The notes below the pieces were generated by a model. That model was not told the origin of the DNA and ran no database searches. It saw only the letters and a list, made by a program, of their open reading frames with translations. Positions 1 to 9,020 of a stretch of 64,000 bases of DNA are shown here, piece by piece (the first letter of the stretch is position 1; each line of letters begins with the position of its first letter). A program made the translations under genes and the position numbers. This DNA comes from Pantoea sp. RIT-PI-b (lineage in GTDB: Bacteria > Pseudomonadota > Gammaproteobacteria > Enterobacterales > Enterobacteriaceae), in the NCBI RefSeq assembly GCF_001187905.1, contig NZ_LGIS01000012.1:62001-126000 (forward strand). Reading direction: 5' to 3'.

Positions 1-1007
1 CCAACGCCCCAGTTGGAGATAAAGGCGCGCAGCACCACGCCGAGCAGCGGTACGCCAATGGTGACGGTTAGCCAAAAAGCGACCACCGCACCGGCAACCC
101 AGCGCCATTTGCCCAGCGGCAGGGCGCGCGCCTGCGACGCTTTCCCTTTCACAGTGACGAAGCGGTTGGCGGTGCGCATCAGGCGGCGTTGCAGCATCAC
201 CAGCGGAATGGTGATGCAAATCAGCACCACCGCCACCGCGGCCATCAGGTGATAGGACGGCGTGCCGAGTTTATTGGTCAGTTGATAGAGATAGGTGGCC
301 AGCACCATGTTGCCTTCGGGATCGCCCAGCACCAGCATCAGACCGAACACCTCCAGCCCGAGGAAAAACAGCAGTACGATGGCGTATAGGATCGAGGGAC
401 GTACCATCGGCAAACTGACCGCCGTCATCACCTGCAGCGGCGATGCACCGGCGATACGCGCCGCTTCTTCCACATCCGAACCCACGCTGCGCAGCGCCGA
501 GGAGATATAGAGATAAGCGTGCGGCACGTGCGTCAGACCGGCGATCACCACGATGCTCGACATGTCGTAGATATTCCACGGCACAAATCCCAGCAGCGAC
601 TGCGCCCACAGCGAGAAGAATCCCACCGGGCCCGCCGCCACCACATAACCAAATCCCAATACCATCGGCGAGACAAAAATCGGCACCAGGATCAGCGGCT
701 CAATGAGGCGTCTGCCCGGTAGATCGGTGCGCACCATTAAGAATGCCAGAATGCCGCCCAGTGGAATGGCGATGATCACCAGGCCGAATGCCAGAATGAA
801 TCCGCTTCTCAATGCCTTATAGAAGTCGGGATCGGTAAAAATAAATGCGAAGGACTCCAGGCTCCACTCTTTCGACGGTGAAAAGAACGGGGCGGAGAGG
901 AAGCTTTGAATGACGATAAACGACAGCGGAACGTAGATAACCAGCGCGGTTATCAGCACCACGACGCCGCGCGGCAGGTTTTGCCACTTTCTGCGCAATG
1001 TACTCAT
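1..1007 (-). CDS. ABC transporter permease, ferric/phosphonate type (3' end outside window)
   Basis: Inner-membrane permease of a binding-protein-dependent importer. The reverse strand is open from an ATG at 1007 to the window edge, giving at least 335 residues: a first membrane span near residues 14-35 (VVVLITALVIYVPLSFIVIQ), several further spans, and an EAA-type loop (EEAARIAGASPLQVMTAVSL) that contacts the ATPase. A further membrane segment begins just before the edge, as in the roughly 500-residue double-length permeases of the FbpB family. It lies 74 bp downstream of the binding-protein gene on the same strand, so it belongs to that operon. The substrate cannot be read from the sequence; this family carries ferric iron, 2-aminoethylphosphonate, putrescine or hexose phosphates. 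The C-terminus and the ATPase gene lie outside the window. Confidence 0.85.
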   Translation of the reverse strand, partial: MSTLRRKWQNLPRGVVVLITALVIYVPLSFIVIQSFLSAPFFSPSKEWSLESFAFIFTDPDFYKALRSGFILAFGLVIIAIPLGGILAFLMVRTDLPGRRLIEPLILVPIFVSPMVLGFGYVVAAGPVGFFSLWAQSLLGFVPWNIYDMSSIVVIAGLTHVPHAYLYISSALRSVGSDVEEAARIAGASPLQVMTAVSLPMVRPSILYAIVLLFFLGLEVFGLMLVLGDPEGNMVLATYLYQLTNKLGTPSYHLMAAVAVVLICITIPLVMLQRRLMRTANRFVTVKGKASQARALPLGKWRWVAGAVVAFWLTVTIGVPLLGVVLRAFISNWGV

Positions 1008-1040
1008 AGTGAGACCCTGAATGGCGAAATCAGATAAGAG

Positions 1041-1073
1041 AAAACCAGCGCGACGCAGCGGGTCGCGCTGGCT
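1041..1073 (-). terminator. Hairpin with T-run between binding protein and permease
   Basis: On the minus strand the stem CCAGCGCGAC / GTCGCGCTGG with a short loop is followed directly by TTTTC. It sits between the binding-protein gene and the permease gene, where a partial terminator or mRNA-stabilising stem commonly makes the binding protein more abundant than the membrane subunits. The structure is seen; its role is inferred. Confidence 0.5.
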
Positions 1074-1081
1074 TAATGCCC

Positions 1082-2170
1082 TTATTTACCGGCGGCGGTG
1101 CGCCACTGTTTGATGTAATCGAGGCGTTTTTTCGGCTGCAAATACTCCAGCAGGCTTTCATCCACCGGGATCGGTTTCAGCGCCGTGCCTAACATTTTGG
1201 TCATGCCATCAATGTCGTTTTTGCCTTCAACATCGTTGCGCAGGGAAGGGATGTCGGCCTGATTGGCCAGAATGCTTTGTCCTTTCTCAGACAGCACGTA
1301 ATCCAGCCACAGTTTGGCGGCATGGCTGTTACTCGCTTGCTGGCTGATAAAGGAGACGCGCGACAGTACTAGCGTGTAATCCTTCGGATAAGCGATCCCC
1401 AATGAAGGATCGGTTTTGGCGCGGGCTTCGGCATAAGAGCCGAGGATGTTGAAGCCGATCAGGTTTTCACCGGATGAGACCCGCTCCATCATGGTGCCGG
1501 TTGATGACTGCACCGCTAAGCCGCCTTTTGCTACGTCGGCCAGGGTTTTGAAATAGTTGGGATCGGCTTTCGCATCCTGCACCGAGAGCATGAAGCCGAG
1601 GCCCGATTTCTCAATATCGTAGGTGGTGACTTTGCTCTTGAACTTGTCGGTCTGGCTGGCGATCAGCTTGGCCAGCGCGGTGTGTGAATCAGGCACATCA
1701 GCGGCGGGGATCAGGCGTTTGTTGTAGATGAAAACCACTGGTTCGTAGGTGGTGCCGTAAGCTTTGTTATTCCACACCGCCCACTTGGGGATCTGGCTCA
1801 ACTCTGGCGATTTATACTCCTGCGCATAGTCGGTAGCCAGCTTCAGACCGGTATCCATTGAGGAGCTCCACACCACATCCCCGCTGGTGCCGCCCGACGC
1901 CTGTTCGCTGATAAAACGGTTGTACAGCTCGGTGCTGTTCATATCGTTATATTCAACTTTGATGCCGGGATAGGTTTCTTCGAAGCCTTTGATCAGCGGA
2001 CCGGCGGCTTTGGTGTCGGTGGTGGAGTAGACCACCACTTTGCCCTCTTTCGTTGCGGCATCAATAACGCTTTGATAGTCCGCCGGATAGCCCTGCGGCG
2101 GGGCGGCAAAAGCAGAGCACGACATCAGGACAGTAGCGGTAACCAGAGAGAGATGAAATGTGTTCGACAT
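1082..2170 (-). CDS. ABC transporter periplasmic substrate-binding protein
   Basis: Extracytoplasmic solute receptor of 362 residues for the adjacent permease. The N-terminus MSNTFHLSLVTATVLMSCSA ending in AFA-A is a Sec signal peptide, and the mature part begins with the KEGKVVVYSTTD segment typical of the ferric/AfuA/2-aminoethylphosphonate class (SBP_bac_8-like). The ATG at 2170 is chosen because the signal peptide starts there; an in-frame start 45 bp upstream would add a hydrophilic tail before it. No Fur box is visible upstream, which argues against simple iron control. A CitA/CitB-like sensor pair lies directly upstream on the same strand, suggesting a carboxylate or other organic ligand is sensed. 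Family membership is clear; the ligand is unknown. Confidence 0.85.
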   Translation of the reverse strand: MSNTFHLSLVTATVLMSCSAFAAPPQGYPADYQSVIDAATKEGKVVVYSTTDTKAAGPLIKGFEETYPGIKVEYNDMNSTELYNRFISEQASGGTSGDVVWSSSMDTGLKLATDYAQEYKSPELSQIPKWAVWNNKAYGTTYEPVVFIYNKRLIPAADVPDSHTALAKLIASQTDKFKSKVTTYDIEKSGLGFMLSVQDAKADPNYFKTLADVAKGGLAVQSSTGTMMERVSSGENLIGFNILGSYAEARAKTDPSLGIAYPKDYTLVLSRVSFISQQASNSHAAKLWLDYVLSEKGQSILANQADIPSLRNDVEGKNDIDGMTKMLGTALKPIPVDESLLEYLQPKKRLDYIKQWRTAAGK

Positions 2171-2345
2171 TATAATTAACCTTTTAGTTACATTTGAGGA
2201 ACTAAGGGTCAACATAGCCGATCGTCTTTGCCAGACAAGAGGTGATTGAACGTTATCTTCACGAAGTGTGATTGTCGGCGCTGTTTAGCCAATTAACACC
2301 ATTAAAACCACGCAGGCCGCGGCACGGCATTTGCGCTCGGTCACA

Positions 2346-3047
2346 CTATTGCGCGTCGGTTATTTTACGGTACAGCCGACGCGGATGGCCGATATTGCCA
2401 TACTGCATCTCCACGCCAATAAAGCCGATCTCGACACAATATTCCAGATAACGGCGCCCGGTGGTTTTGCTGATTCCCACGCTCTCTACCACTTGCTCCA
2501 CTGACCAGCTGTCCGCGGGCGCCGCGCTGAAAACGCGTTTAACCCGTTCCAGAGTGATTGCTTCAATGCCTTTGGTTGAGGGCGCGGCAGGCATATCGCT
2601 GGTGGGCAGATTAAACAACTTATCCAGCACCTGCTGATCAACACTCTTCATCTGGCGCAGGGTCTGCACCAGCAGCATAAAGCGTTCCAGCGAGGCGCGC
2701 AGACGATGAAAAAATACCGGTTTTAACAGGTAATCAAACGCGCCACTGCGCATTGCGTGGCTACAGGTTTGCATGTCGCTGGCGGCGGTAATAAAAATCA
2801 CCGAACACTCAAAACGTTTTAGCAGCGGATCGTCAATCAGCGTGACGCCCTGGCCGTCCGGCAAGTAATTATCCAGTAGCACCAGCCTTGGCTGATGCTC
2901 GCGGATAAGATGACGCGCCTGCTCCAGCGTGGCGGCAATGCCCACCACACGCAGGTGAAAGTGCTGCTCAATAAATTCGCGATGCAAATCGGCGAGATGC
3001 GGCTCATCTTCGACAATCACAACATCAAGCGCCCTGCCACTATTCAT
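2346..3047 (-). CDS. CitB/DcuR-family response regulator
   Basis: DNA-binding response regulator of 233 residues. The receiver domain covers about residues 1-125: acidic pocket VEDEPH, phosphoacceptor Asp in LVLLDNYLPDG, conserved Lys in LLKPVFF. The C-terminus has an HTH of the CitB type (VEQVVESVGISKTTGRRYLEYC). The start at 3047 is set by a strong AGGAGG 5 bases upstream and the MNSGRALDVVIVEDE start; a longer reading frame upstream only overlaps the kinase gene in another frame. The start overlaps the end of the kinase gene by 8 bases, so translation is coupled. The likely target is the ABC importer operon that follows on the same strand. Confidence 0.85.
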   Translation of the reverse strand: MNSGRALDVVIVEDEPHLADLHREFIEQHFHLRVVGIAATLEQARHLIREHQPRLVLLDNYLPDGQGVTLIDDPLLKRFECSVIFITAASDMQTCSHAMRSGAFDYLLKPVFFHRLRASLERFMLLVQTLRQMKSVDQQVLDKLFNLPTSDMPAAPSTKGIEAITLERVKRVFSAAPADSWSVEQVVESVGISKTTGRRYLEYCVEIGFIGVEMQYGNIGHPRRLYRKITDAQ

Positions 3048-4692
3048 GGCAACCTCCTGGCGAAACGGCGGGCTGGAACGGGATGAAAACCGAGAAGATG
3101 GTGCCCTGCGGCGCATTGTCGCTGATCTCGATGCTGCCGCCGGCCTGCTGAACATAACCTGCCGCCAGATAGAGGCCAATGCCGTGTTCCGCTCCCAGCA
3201 CGTCGTCGTTGCTGGAGGGTTTACTGGTGACGCCCTGCTCAAACAGATGCGGTTTAATGCTGTCATCTACGCCGCCACCCTGATCGGCGACTTCAATGAG
3301 CAGCTCCTGATTGCGATCGGAAATATACAACTCCACCGGCGTAGTGGGCGTTCTGGCGATGAGCGTGGCATCGACGGCGTTATCCAGCAAATTCCCCACC
3401 ACAGACATCAATGCAGTTTCGCTAATGCCGGCGGGAATACGGTTGAGCTGGCAGGCGGGATCAAATTTTAGCTCGACGCCTTTTTCACGCGCGCTGACAT
3501 ATTTCCCTAGCAGCAATCCGCACAGCGCCGGTGAGGTGAAGCGTGCGGAGACAAAATCCAGCACCTGCTGCGCCCCGGCAGATTGCGCGTGGATATAGCG
3601 CATCGCATCGTCATAGCGCTGCATTTGTAATAAGCCCACCAGCGTGGCAGTCCAGTTCAGCTGCTCATGACGCATAATGCGCAAATTATCCGCATATCGC
3701 TTTACCTGGCTCAGCTGGCTGCTCAGGGTATTGATGTCATTTTTATCGCGAAAGCTGCACACCCAGCCGCTTGGCTCGCCGGGCTCCAGCTCGATCGCCA
3801 CCTGGTTGACGATCACCTGACGCTGATTCAGCACGGTGATGTGATCGTGGTGACGACCACTCGGTTGCTCCGCGTGTTGGCTGAGAAACCCCGGATGAAT
3901 CTGCAGCGCCTCATGCAGCGGTTTACCCAGCAGTTCGCTCTCGCTCTGCTGAATATCCAGCAGTTCTCGAGCGGCGCGATTAATTAAAATCAGCTGCTTC
4001 TCCGCGTTAACGGCAAATACCCCTTCATACATCGCTTCCAGTAACGCTTTTTGTTGCAGCACCAGCAGCGCGATATCTTTCGGCTCCAGCCAGAACATCT
4101 GTTTCTTCAGGTTGCGGGTAAACACCCATGAAAAAATAAACAGCAGCAGCAGCAGGGCGAGGCCATACAGGCTTGCTTGCCACAGCAGGCTAACGTTGAT
4201 ATTGGCGATATAGGAGGTGAGATAGCCCACCGACACAATACCAATCACCCGATGCTGCGCATCAAAGATCGGCGCTTTGCTGCGTAGCGATACGCCGATG
4301 CCGCCTTTACGTACGGAGATGATGGTTTTCCCCTGCAGCACCTCCGCGTTGTCGCCACCAATTAACGGCAGATTGAGGCGTTCGGGCGATTCCGAGTGAT
4401 AGAGGTGCTGCTCATGGACGTCGCCAATGACGATATAACTGGCATCGCTTTGATTACGCAGTGGCTGGATCAATCCAGCAATGCCTGCAATATCCCGGCG
4501 TGCCACTCTCTCCGCCAGGCCCGGCATCAGCGCGATTTCACTGGCCTGCACCCGCGCGCGCTGGCCCAGATCGTGATGCAGCTGTCGGTCGATAAAATGG
4601 AACAGGATGGTGCCCAGCAAGGCTAATAGCAGGCAGGAAAAAAGCACCAGAGAGAGAAAGAGTTTCACCTGAAAAGGTAATCGGCGTTTCAT
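3040..4692 (-). CDS. CitA/DcuS-family sensor histidine kinase
   Basis: Membrane sensor kinase of 550 residues. It has a first membrane span near residues 8-33, a periplasmic PAS/Cache-like sensor of about 140 residues, and a second span near 172-193 (SLYGLALLLLLFIFSWVF). A cytoplasmic PAS follows (EAMYEGVFAVNAEKQLILIN), then a SpoOB-type dimerisation helix with the phosphorylated His in MRHEQLNW, then a HATPase with N-box NLLDNAVDAT and G-box GIGLYLAAG. This architecture is that of CitA, DcuS and DpiB, which sense citrate or C4-dicarboxylates in the periplasm. Genetic linkage here to a ferric/phosphonate-type ABC importer rather than a carboxylate carrier is unusual, so the ligand should not be assumed to be citrate. 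Confidence 0.9.
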   Translation of the reverse strand: MKRRLPFQVKLFLSLVLFSCLLLALLGTILFHFIDRQLHHDLGQRARVQASEIALMPGLAERVARRDIAGIAGLIQPLRNQSDASYIVIGDVHEQHLYHSESPERLNLPLIGGDNAEVLQGKTIISVRKGGIGVSLRSKAPIFDAQHRVIGIVSVGYLTSYIANINVSLLWQASLYGLALLLLLFIFSWVFTRNLKKQMFWLEPKDIALLVLQQKALLEAMYEGVFAVNAEKQLILINRAARELLDIQQSESELLGKPLHEALQIHPGFLSQHAEQPSGRHHDHITVLNQRQVIVNQVAIELEPGEPSGWVCSFRDKNDINTLSSQLSQVKRYADNLRIMRHEQLNWTATLVGLLQMQRYDDAMRYIHAQSAGAQQVLDFVSARFTSPALCGLLLGKYVSAREKGVELKFDPACQLNRIPAGISETALMSVVGNLLDNAVDATLIARTPTTPVELYISDRNQELLIEVADQGGGVDDSIKPHLFEQGVTSKPSSNDDVLGAEHGIGLYLAAGYVQQAGGSIEISDNAPQGTIFSVFIPFQPAVSPGGCHE

Positions 4693-5441
4693 ACAACCTG
4701 CAGTAAGGAAAACTGGAGTGAGGCGTAAGGGGAGACTAGCACGCGAAAATGCCGCCCGGCATCGGTTGAAGCCAGAGTTGTGAGCTGGCTACAATCTCTC
4801 CGTGGCTTGGGCGCTGGTGAGTGCTGGTACGCCGGGCACACGCTTTCCCTCCTTATTCCTGGCATTCTCTCCCTGCGGCGCTAATCAATTGCTTAAATGC
4901 CAATTCATCGCGGCTAATCTATGTGCATCATTTTTATTAACGCGCTGCCTGAGTAAATTCCGTTTTGGTCTGGCAACCATTGACCTTATAACCACCAATG
5001 GTGAGAATGCCGCTATAAGTTTTGAACCAGATCGCAAATTTTGGGCATTAAGCCCGTTGCAGTGCGGCTGCGAGAGCCGCACTGAATTAACGCCACTTGC
5101 ACGCATCGGCTAGCGAAAGACGCGCCGGAGTAATAAAAGTGCAGGGCATACAGCAAATATCGTTAATGTCGTGACGTTCGTTGAGAAGGCCCGTCTATTG
5201 ATGCACCTTTTCAGCCCCGGTCGGCATTTCTTGTTTTCCGTGATGAGTGCGATAAAGCGCCAACGCTTTTTTATTCTCATTAGGAAGCAGATAAAAATTT
5301 AATTTAAGTTCGGATTGAAAAGGCGGTCACTGCGTAAAGCATACTCCGCCGTTGAAAAAAACGTAAATCGCTGAAATTACACTGAACTCTTATGAGTGCA
5401 GCGCAGCCTTTTTACGCCAAAAATAGCGCTTTGTCTGTTTT
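4693..5441. other. Gene-free AT-rich region upstream of the polysaccharide operon
   Basis: About 750 bases without a convincing gene. It must hold the promoter of the sensor kinase (leftward) and that of the JUMPstart operon (rightward). A strong hairpin, CAGTGCGGCT / AGCCGCACTG around a GCGAG loop, lies at 5060-5084 without a following T-run on either strand. A TTGAAA near 5352 could be a -35 element for the rightward transcript, but I cannot fix a promoter. Base composition is clearly more AT-rich than the core genes, as around many transferred surface-polysaccharide loci. Confidence 0.5.
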
Positions 5442-5480
5442 CAGTACACTGGTAGCTGCAAGCCAAGGGCGGTAGCCTGC
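5442..5480 (+). promoter_or_regulatory. JUMPstart element with ops site (RfaH recruitment)
   Basis: The 39-base segment follows the JUMPstart consensus: CAGTacaCT, then GGTAGCTGcAAGCCA, then GGGCGGTAGCcTG. It contains the ops core GGCGGTAG followed by nnT at 5468-5478. In Enterobacterales this element in the 5' leader of O-antigen, capsule, LPS-core and haemolysin operons pauses RNA polymerase and recruits RfaH, which suppresses termination and polarity. It lies about 250 bases ahead of the first glycosyltransferase gene, within the usual leader length. That RfaH acts here is inferred from the sequence match. Confidence 0.92.
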
Positions 5481-5726
5481 CCATTTTGTCGAGTAAAAAC
5501 AGAATTAAATTGCTCAGTTTATTTGGCGATTATCTTATTACGCTTGCTGTGTAGTCAGATTTAACCGGCATTTTTAATTCGCCTGAGGAAACTCTGAAAT
5601 ACACAGCCAATAAATGTTAAGCAGGGCGAAAGCAACGCACAGCAATGGTTATCGATTATTTACTGTGACGTTCATCGATCTTTTTTTACGCCCGCAAATT
5701 TTACTCCGACGGAGTCCAGAGGTCCT

Positions 5727-6704
5727 ATGCAAAATCCCATTAACGACGTTTTAATCAGCGTCATCGTGCCGGTGTATAACGCCGCGGCGTATCTGGAGCG
5801 ATGCATTGATAGCCTGCTACAGCAGGATGAAACCCGTTTTGAAGCCATCTTCATTAACGATGGTTCCAGCGATAACTCGCTCGCCATTTTACAGCGTTAC
5901 GCCCATTACCCGCATTTTCACATCATTGACAAAAGCAACGGCGGCGTCTCTTCAGCACGTAATCAGGGGATTAACGCATCGCGTGGCAAGCTGCTGTGCT
6001 TTTTAGATGCCGATGATTTTCTGCCAGCCAGTGCCTTCGCCACCTATGTGCGCCTGATGCAAAACCCGGTGGCGATGGTGGTGGGGGAGTCGCAGCACTT
6101 TACGCCGCAGGGGCAGCCACTCGATTTTCCGGCCAATTCGAGTGATGCGCGCCAGCTGACAGCCTCAGCGGCCATCAATGATTTGCTCTACTTCAATCCG
6201 CGTCACGGCATCTGCGACAAGGTATTTCGTGGCGATGTAATCCGCCAGCATCAGCTCCGTTTTAACGAAGAGATTTATAACTTCGAAGATCTGCTGTTCG
6301 TGATTAATTACCTGCATCTGCAGCAGGATCGCCAGGTGATATTTACCCAACAGGTGGTTTATCACTATGTGGTATCAGATAACTCTGCCACGCGCTCGGC
6401 ACTGCGGGAAAAACACTTCTCATTTGCACGCTCCTTTAATGGCATGCAGGCGTTTTTATCCACGCAGCACAAGCGTTGTTATTACCATCTCTATTTAAAA
6501 GTCACCTCATCTTATATCTATAAAGCGCTGCACAGCGATGGATTCAGCCGTGCCTTTATTGATGAATATATCTCGCTCTACCGTCGCAGCTTTAAGTCCT
6601 ATTTCACCTCTGGATTGATGTTCAATCCGTGGAGTTTGTACTTTGCGCTGTTTTTCGTCAGTCCACGACTGGTATCGCGTCTGCGCCGCCTGGCACAGAA
6701 ATAA
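5727..6704 (+). CDS. Family 2 glycosyltransferase (first gene of RfaH-type operon)
   Basis: Cytoplasmic GT-A glycosyltransferase of 325 residues transferring a sugar from a nucleotide-sugar donor. The GT2 core is in the first 110 residues: SVIVPVYNAAAYLERCIDSL, the nucleotide-binding INDGSSDNS, NGGVSSARNQG, and the metal-binding DADD in CFLDADDFLP. The C-terminal 200 residues are specific to this protein; near its end is a hydrophobic stretch (LMFNPWSLYFALFFV) that could touch the membrane. An AGAGG precedes the ATG. It is followed 16 bases later by a flippase gene, so it probably builds a lipid-linked surface glycan. Donor and acceptor cannot be told. Confidence 0.9.
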   Translation: MQNPINDVLISVIVPVYNAAAYLERCIDSLLQQDETRFEAIFINDGSSDNSLAILQRYAHYPHFHIIDKSNGGVSSARNQGINASRGKLLCFLDADDFLPASAFATYVRLMQNPVAMVVGESQHFTPQGQPLDFPANSSDARQLTASAAINDLLYFNPRHGICDKVFRGDVIRQHQLRFNEEIYNFEDLLFVINYLHLQQDRQVIFTQQVVYHYVVSDNSATRSALREKHFSFARSFNGMQAFLSTQHKRCYYHLYLKVTSSYIYKALHSDGFSRAFIDEYISLYRRSFKSYFTSGLMFNPWSLYFALFFVSPRLVSRLRRLAQK

Positions 6705-6720
6705 ACGCTGAGGTTGAGTT

Positions 6721-8028
6721 GTGAAAGATAAATTAAAAAACTCGATGTGGATGATCGCGGAAAAGCTGATTGCGGTATTTGGCCTGATATTTGTCACCTC
6801 CTATGTGGCGAAATATGTTGGGCCCACCACCTTCGGCATCATCTCGATCTCCATGCTGGTGTTCCAGTTTATTCAAAGTATTGCCCTGATGGGCAGCGAT
6901 GTGATTCTGCTGAAACGCTTATCGCAAAATCATCACTCCGGTATGCGCTTAATGATGGCGACATTCCTGCTGGTGTTACTGATTTATGGCGTGTTATCCG
7001 TCACTGGCATGCTGATTATGGGCGAAGAGTGGAGTGCTGATGCGTTGATATTTATCTGCGCTGCGGCGATTGCTTGCCTGTTTTCCTCACTCGATTTGGT
7101 CAATATCTACAATGAGGCGATGCTGAATGCGCGCCTGAATGTGATAGCCAACCTGGCTGGCCTGGCAATCAGTTTGACGGTGCGCTTCTTTATTTCCTAT
7201 TACGGTTTTGACCCGTACTATCTGGCGATTCCCATTGTACTGGCGACCTTTATTCCGTTTGTCATCAAGCTGACGATATTCCTTAAATACCATCGCCAGG
7301 TGCCGATTCCCGCGATACGTCAGATGAAGAAATACTCCCGCTATATGGTGGCCTCGGGTATTTCACTGGTGTTTTCGGTGATAGCGGTGGCGATTTATAC
7401 CCGCGTAAATCAAATCAGCGTCTCTTATTTCCTCGGCGTAAAAGAGGCGGGGATATTCTCCGTCGCGCTAACGCTGGCTACCGCGTGGGTATTTTTACCC
7501 AATGCCTTACTGGCTTCCTTTTTCCCAGCGTTCTTTGCCGAGCGCGATGATGAGCAGTCGATCATTAAGGTGCAGAAATTACATCTGCTGGTGATTGGCG
7601 TTTCATCAATGGTGATTCTGGCTATTTGGCTATTGTCCGGATGGTTTATCCGTGACTTTTACGGCGCCGAGTATCTCGATGCGGTCGCGCCAACGCTATT
7701 ACTCAGCGTTGGCGCGATGTGTGCCGTGCTCAGCAGCGTGATGGATCGCTTTATTATTAAGTACAACGGTTACCGTTATTTGGTGAAGAAAACCTTCGTA
7801 GTGTTATTAATCTGCGTGGCGTCATCACTGCTATTTGTGCCGTATTTTGGTTTAAACGGCGCGGCCATGAGCGTGGTATTAACCGAGTTCCTCTCCTTCT
7901 CGCTACTTAATTACTTTTTCCCTGCTCAGCCAGTTATGCGTATTCATCAAGTGTTTATCAACCCCAGGAAACTATGGCTGTTATTTAGCAATATCAAAAC
8001 CTCAGACAGTAAAGAGAGTTTATCATGA
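6721..8028 (+). CDS. Wzx-like polysaccharide flippase
   Basis: Integral membrane protein of 435 residues of the MOP/polysaccharide-transport superfamily, with about 12-14 hydrophobic spans and the typical start MIAEKLIAVFGLIFVTSYVA followed by YVGPTTFGIIS. Members flip undecaprenyl-linked oligosaccharides across the inner membrane. The start codon is GTG, supported by a GAGG eight bases upstream. The last four bases overlap the next gene (ATGA), so the three genes form one operon under the JUMPstart leader. No polymerase (Wzy), chain-length regulator or initiating transferase is next to it, so the exported unit must be started elsewhere or be a short modification. Confidence 0.9.
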   Translation: MKDKLKNSMWMIAEKLIAVFGLIFVTSYVAKYVGPTTFGIISISMLVFQFIQSIALMGSDVILLKRLSQNHHSGMRLMMATFLLVLLIYGVLSVTGMLIMGEEWSADALIFICAAAIACLFSSLDLVNIYNEAMLNARLNVIANLAGLAISLTVRFFISYYGFDPYYLAIPIVLATFIPFVIKLTIFLKYHRQVPIPAIRQMKKYSRYMVASGISLVFSVIAVAIYTRVNQISVSYFLGVKEAGIFSVALTLATAWVFLPNALLASFFPAFFAERDDEQSIIKVQKLHLLVIGVSSMVILAIWLLSGWFIRDFYGAEYLDAVAPTLLLSVGAMCAVLSSVMDRFIIKYNGYRYLVKKTFVVLLICVASSLLFVPYFGLNGAAMSVVLTEFLSFSLLNYFFPAQPVMRIHQVFINPRKLWLLFSNIKTSDSKESLS

Positions 8029-9020
8029 ATGAAAAACCCCTATTTAGTCTTATCATTCCCGTCTATAACTCACAAAAAACCATTCAACGTACTTTGCTGA
8101 GCGTACTTAAACAGACGTTCAGCAATTATGAGGTTATTGTCGTTAATGATGGCAGCAGCGATTCAACCCCGAAAATACTGGAGGAGTTTAGCGCTTATTC
8201 GCAAGTCACCGTTATTCACCAGATTAATGCCGGTGTTAGCGCGGCGCGAAATAGCGGGATGCAACAGGCCAAGGGCGACTATGTACTGTTCCTTGATGCG
8301 GATGATTGGGTGGATGATAACTTCCTGATGATCTTCAAACAGAATCTCGATGCCTGGCCAGCGGAAACGGTGGATCTGATGGTCGGCAACCTCAACGACA
8401 GCCGGGTGGGGAAGGTGTCGCAGGCGGGCTTCTTCAGTAATGAGGATATTCCCTATGTGCTCGGTGAGTTGGAGATGAGTGACAACATTGGTTATCTGCA
8501 TAACAAATGTTATCGCCGGCAGATTATCGAAGAGCTAAATCTGCGCTTTTTGGAAGGTATCTCCATGAGCGAGGATCTGCTGTTTAACCTTAAATTCTTC
8601 AGCTGCATTAGCAATTTCCTGGTGACACCGGGCGCGGCTTATCACTATGAAGATGTCGAGGCGTCACTCTCCAAACGAAAAGTGCAATACAGCGAACTGA
8701 AAGTGAGAAAACAGTTTCTGACGGCGCTTTATGACTCAATTATTAGTAAGTATCACGCCAGCGATCTCGATTATTTTCTTAAAGGTATCTCCAAGCGCGT
8801 ATTGGCGTTGGATATGCAAATCGTCACCGCCATGTATCACTCTTCGTTTTCACCTGCGGACATTGCCCAGGAAATTAATGAAATAAAGCGAGGAAAATAC
8901 TCCAAAGGTATTTTCATTCTGCTGAATAAAAATGAAAAACTGAAGTATATGATTATGAATTTGAATACTCTCACAGCGTACTATTTTCTTTATGCACTCT
9001 ACCGGATGCGCGCATTCTGA
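8025..9020 (+). CDS. Family 2 glycosyltransferase (last gene of operon)
   Basis: Second GT-A glycosyltransferase of the operon, 331 residues, with SLIIPVYNSQKTIQRTLLSV, VVNDGSSDST, NAGVSAARNSG and FLDADDWVDD in the first 105 residues. It is clearly related to the first transferase of the operon but differs throughout its C-terminal half, so it probably uses another acceptor. The start overlaps the flippase stop (ATGA). An ERIC element begins at the first base after its stop codon and could end or process the transcript. Confidence 0.9.
   Translation: MNEKPLFSLIIPVYNSQKTIQRTLLSVLKQTFSNYEVIVVNDGSSDSTPKILEEFSAYSQVTVIHQINAGVSAARNSGMQQAKGDYVLFLDADDWVDDNFLMIFKQNLDAWPAETVDLMVGNLNDSRVGKVSQAGFFSNEDIPYVLGELEMSDNIGYLHNKCYRRQIIEELNLRFLEGISMSEDLLFNLKFFSCISNFLVTPGAAYHYEDVEASLSKRKVQYSELKVRKQFLTALYDSIISKYHASDLDYFLKGISKRVLALDMQIVTAMYHSSFSPADIAQEINEIKRGKYSKGIFILLNKNEKLKYMIMNLNTLTAYYFLYALYRMRAF

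Noticed and set aside
2171..2345. A Fur box ahead of the binding-protein gene was looked for
   Set aside because: No GATAATGATnATCATTATC-like sequence is visible.
4802..5113. Open frame of 103 codons in the gap ahead of the polysaccharide operon
   Set aside because: No ribosome site, odd composition, crosses a strong hairpin, and nothing recognisable in the product; chance opening in AT-rich DNA.
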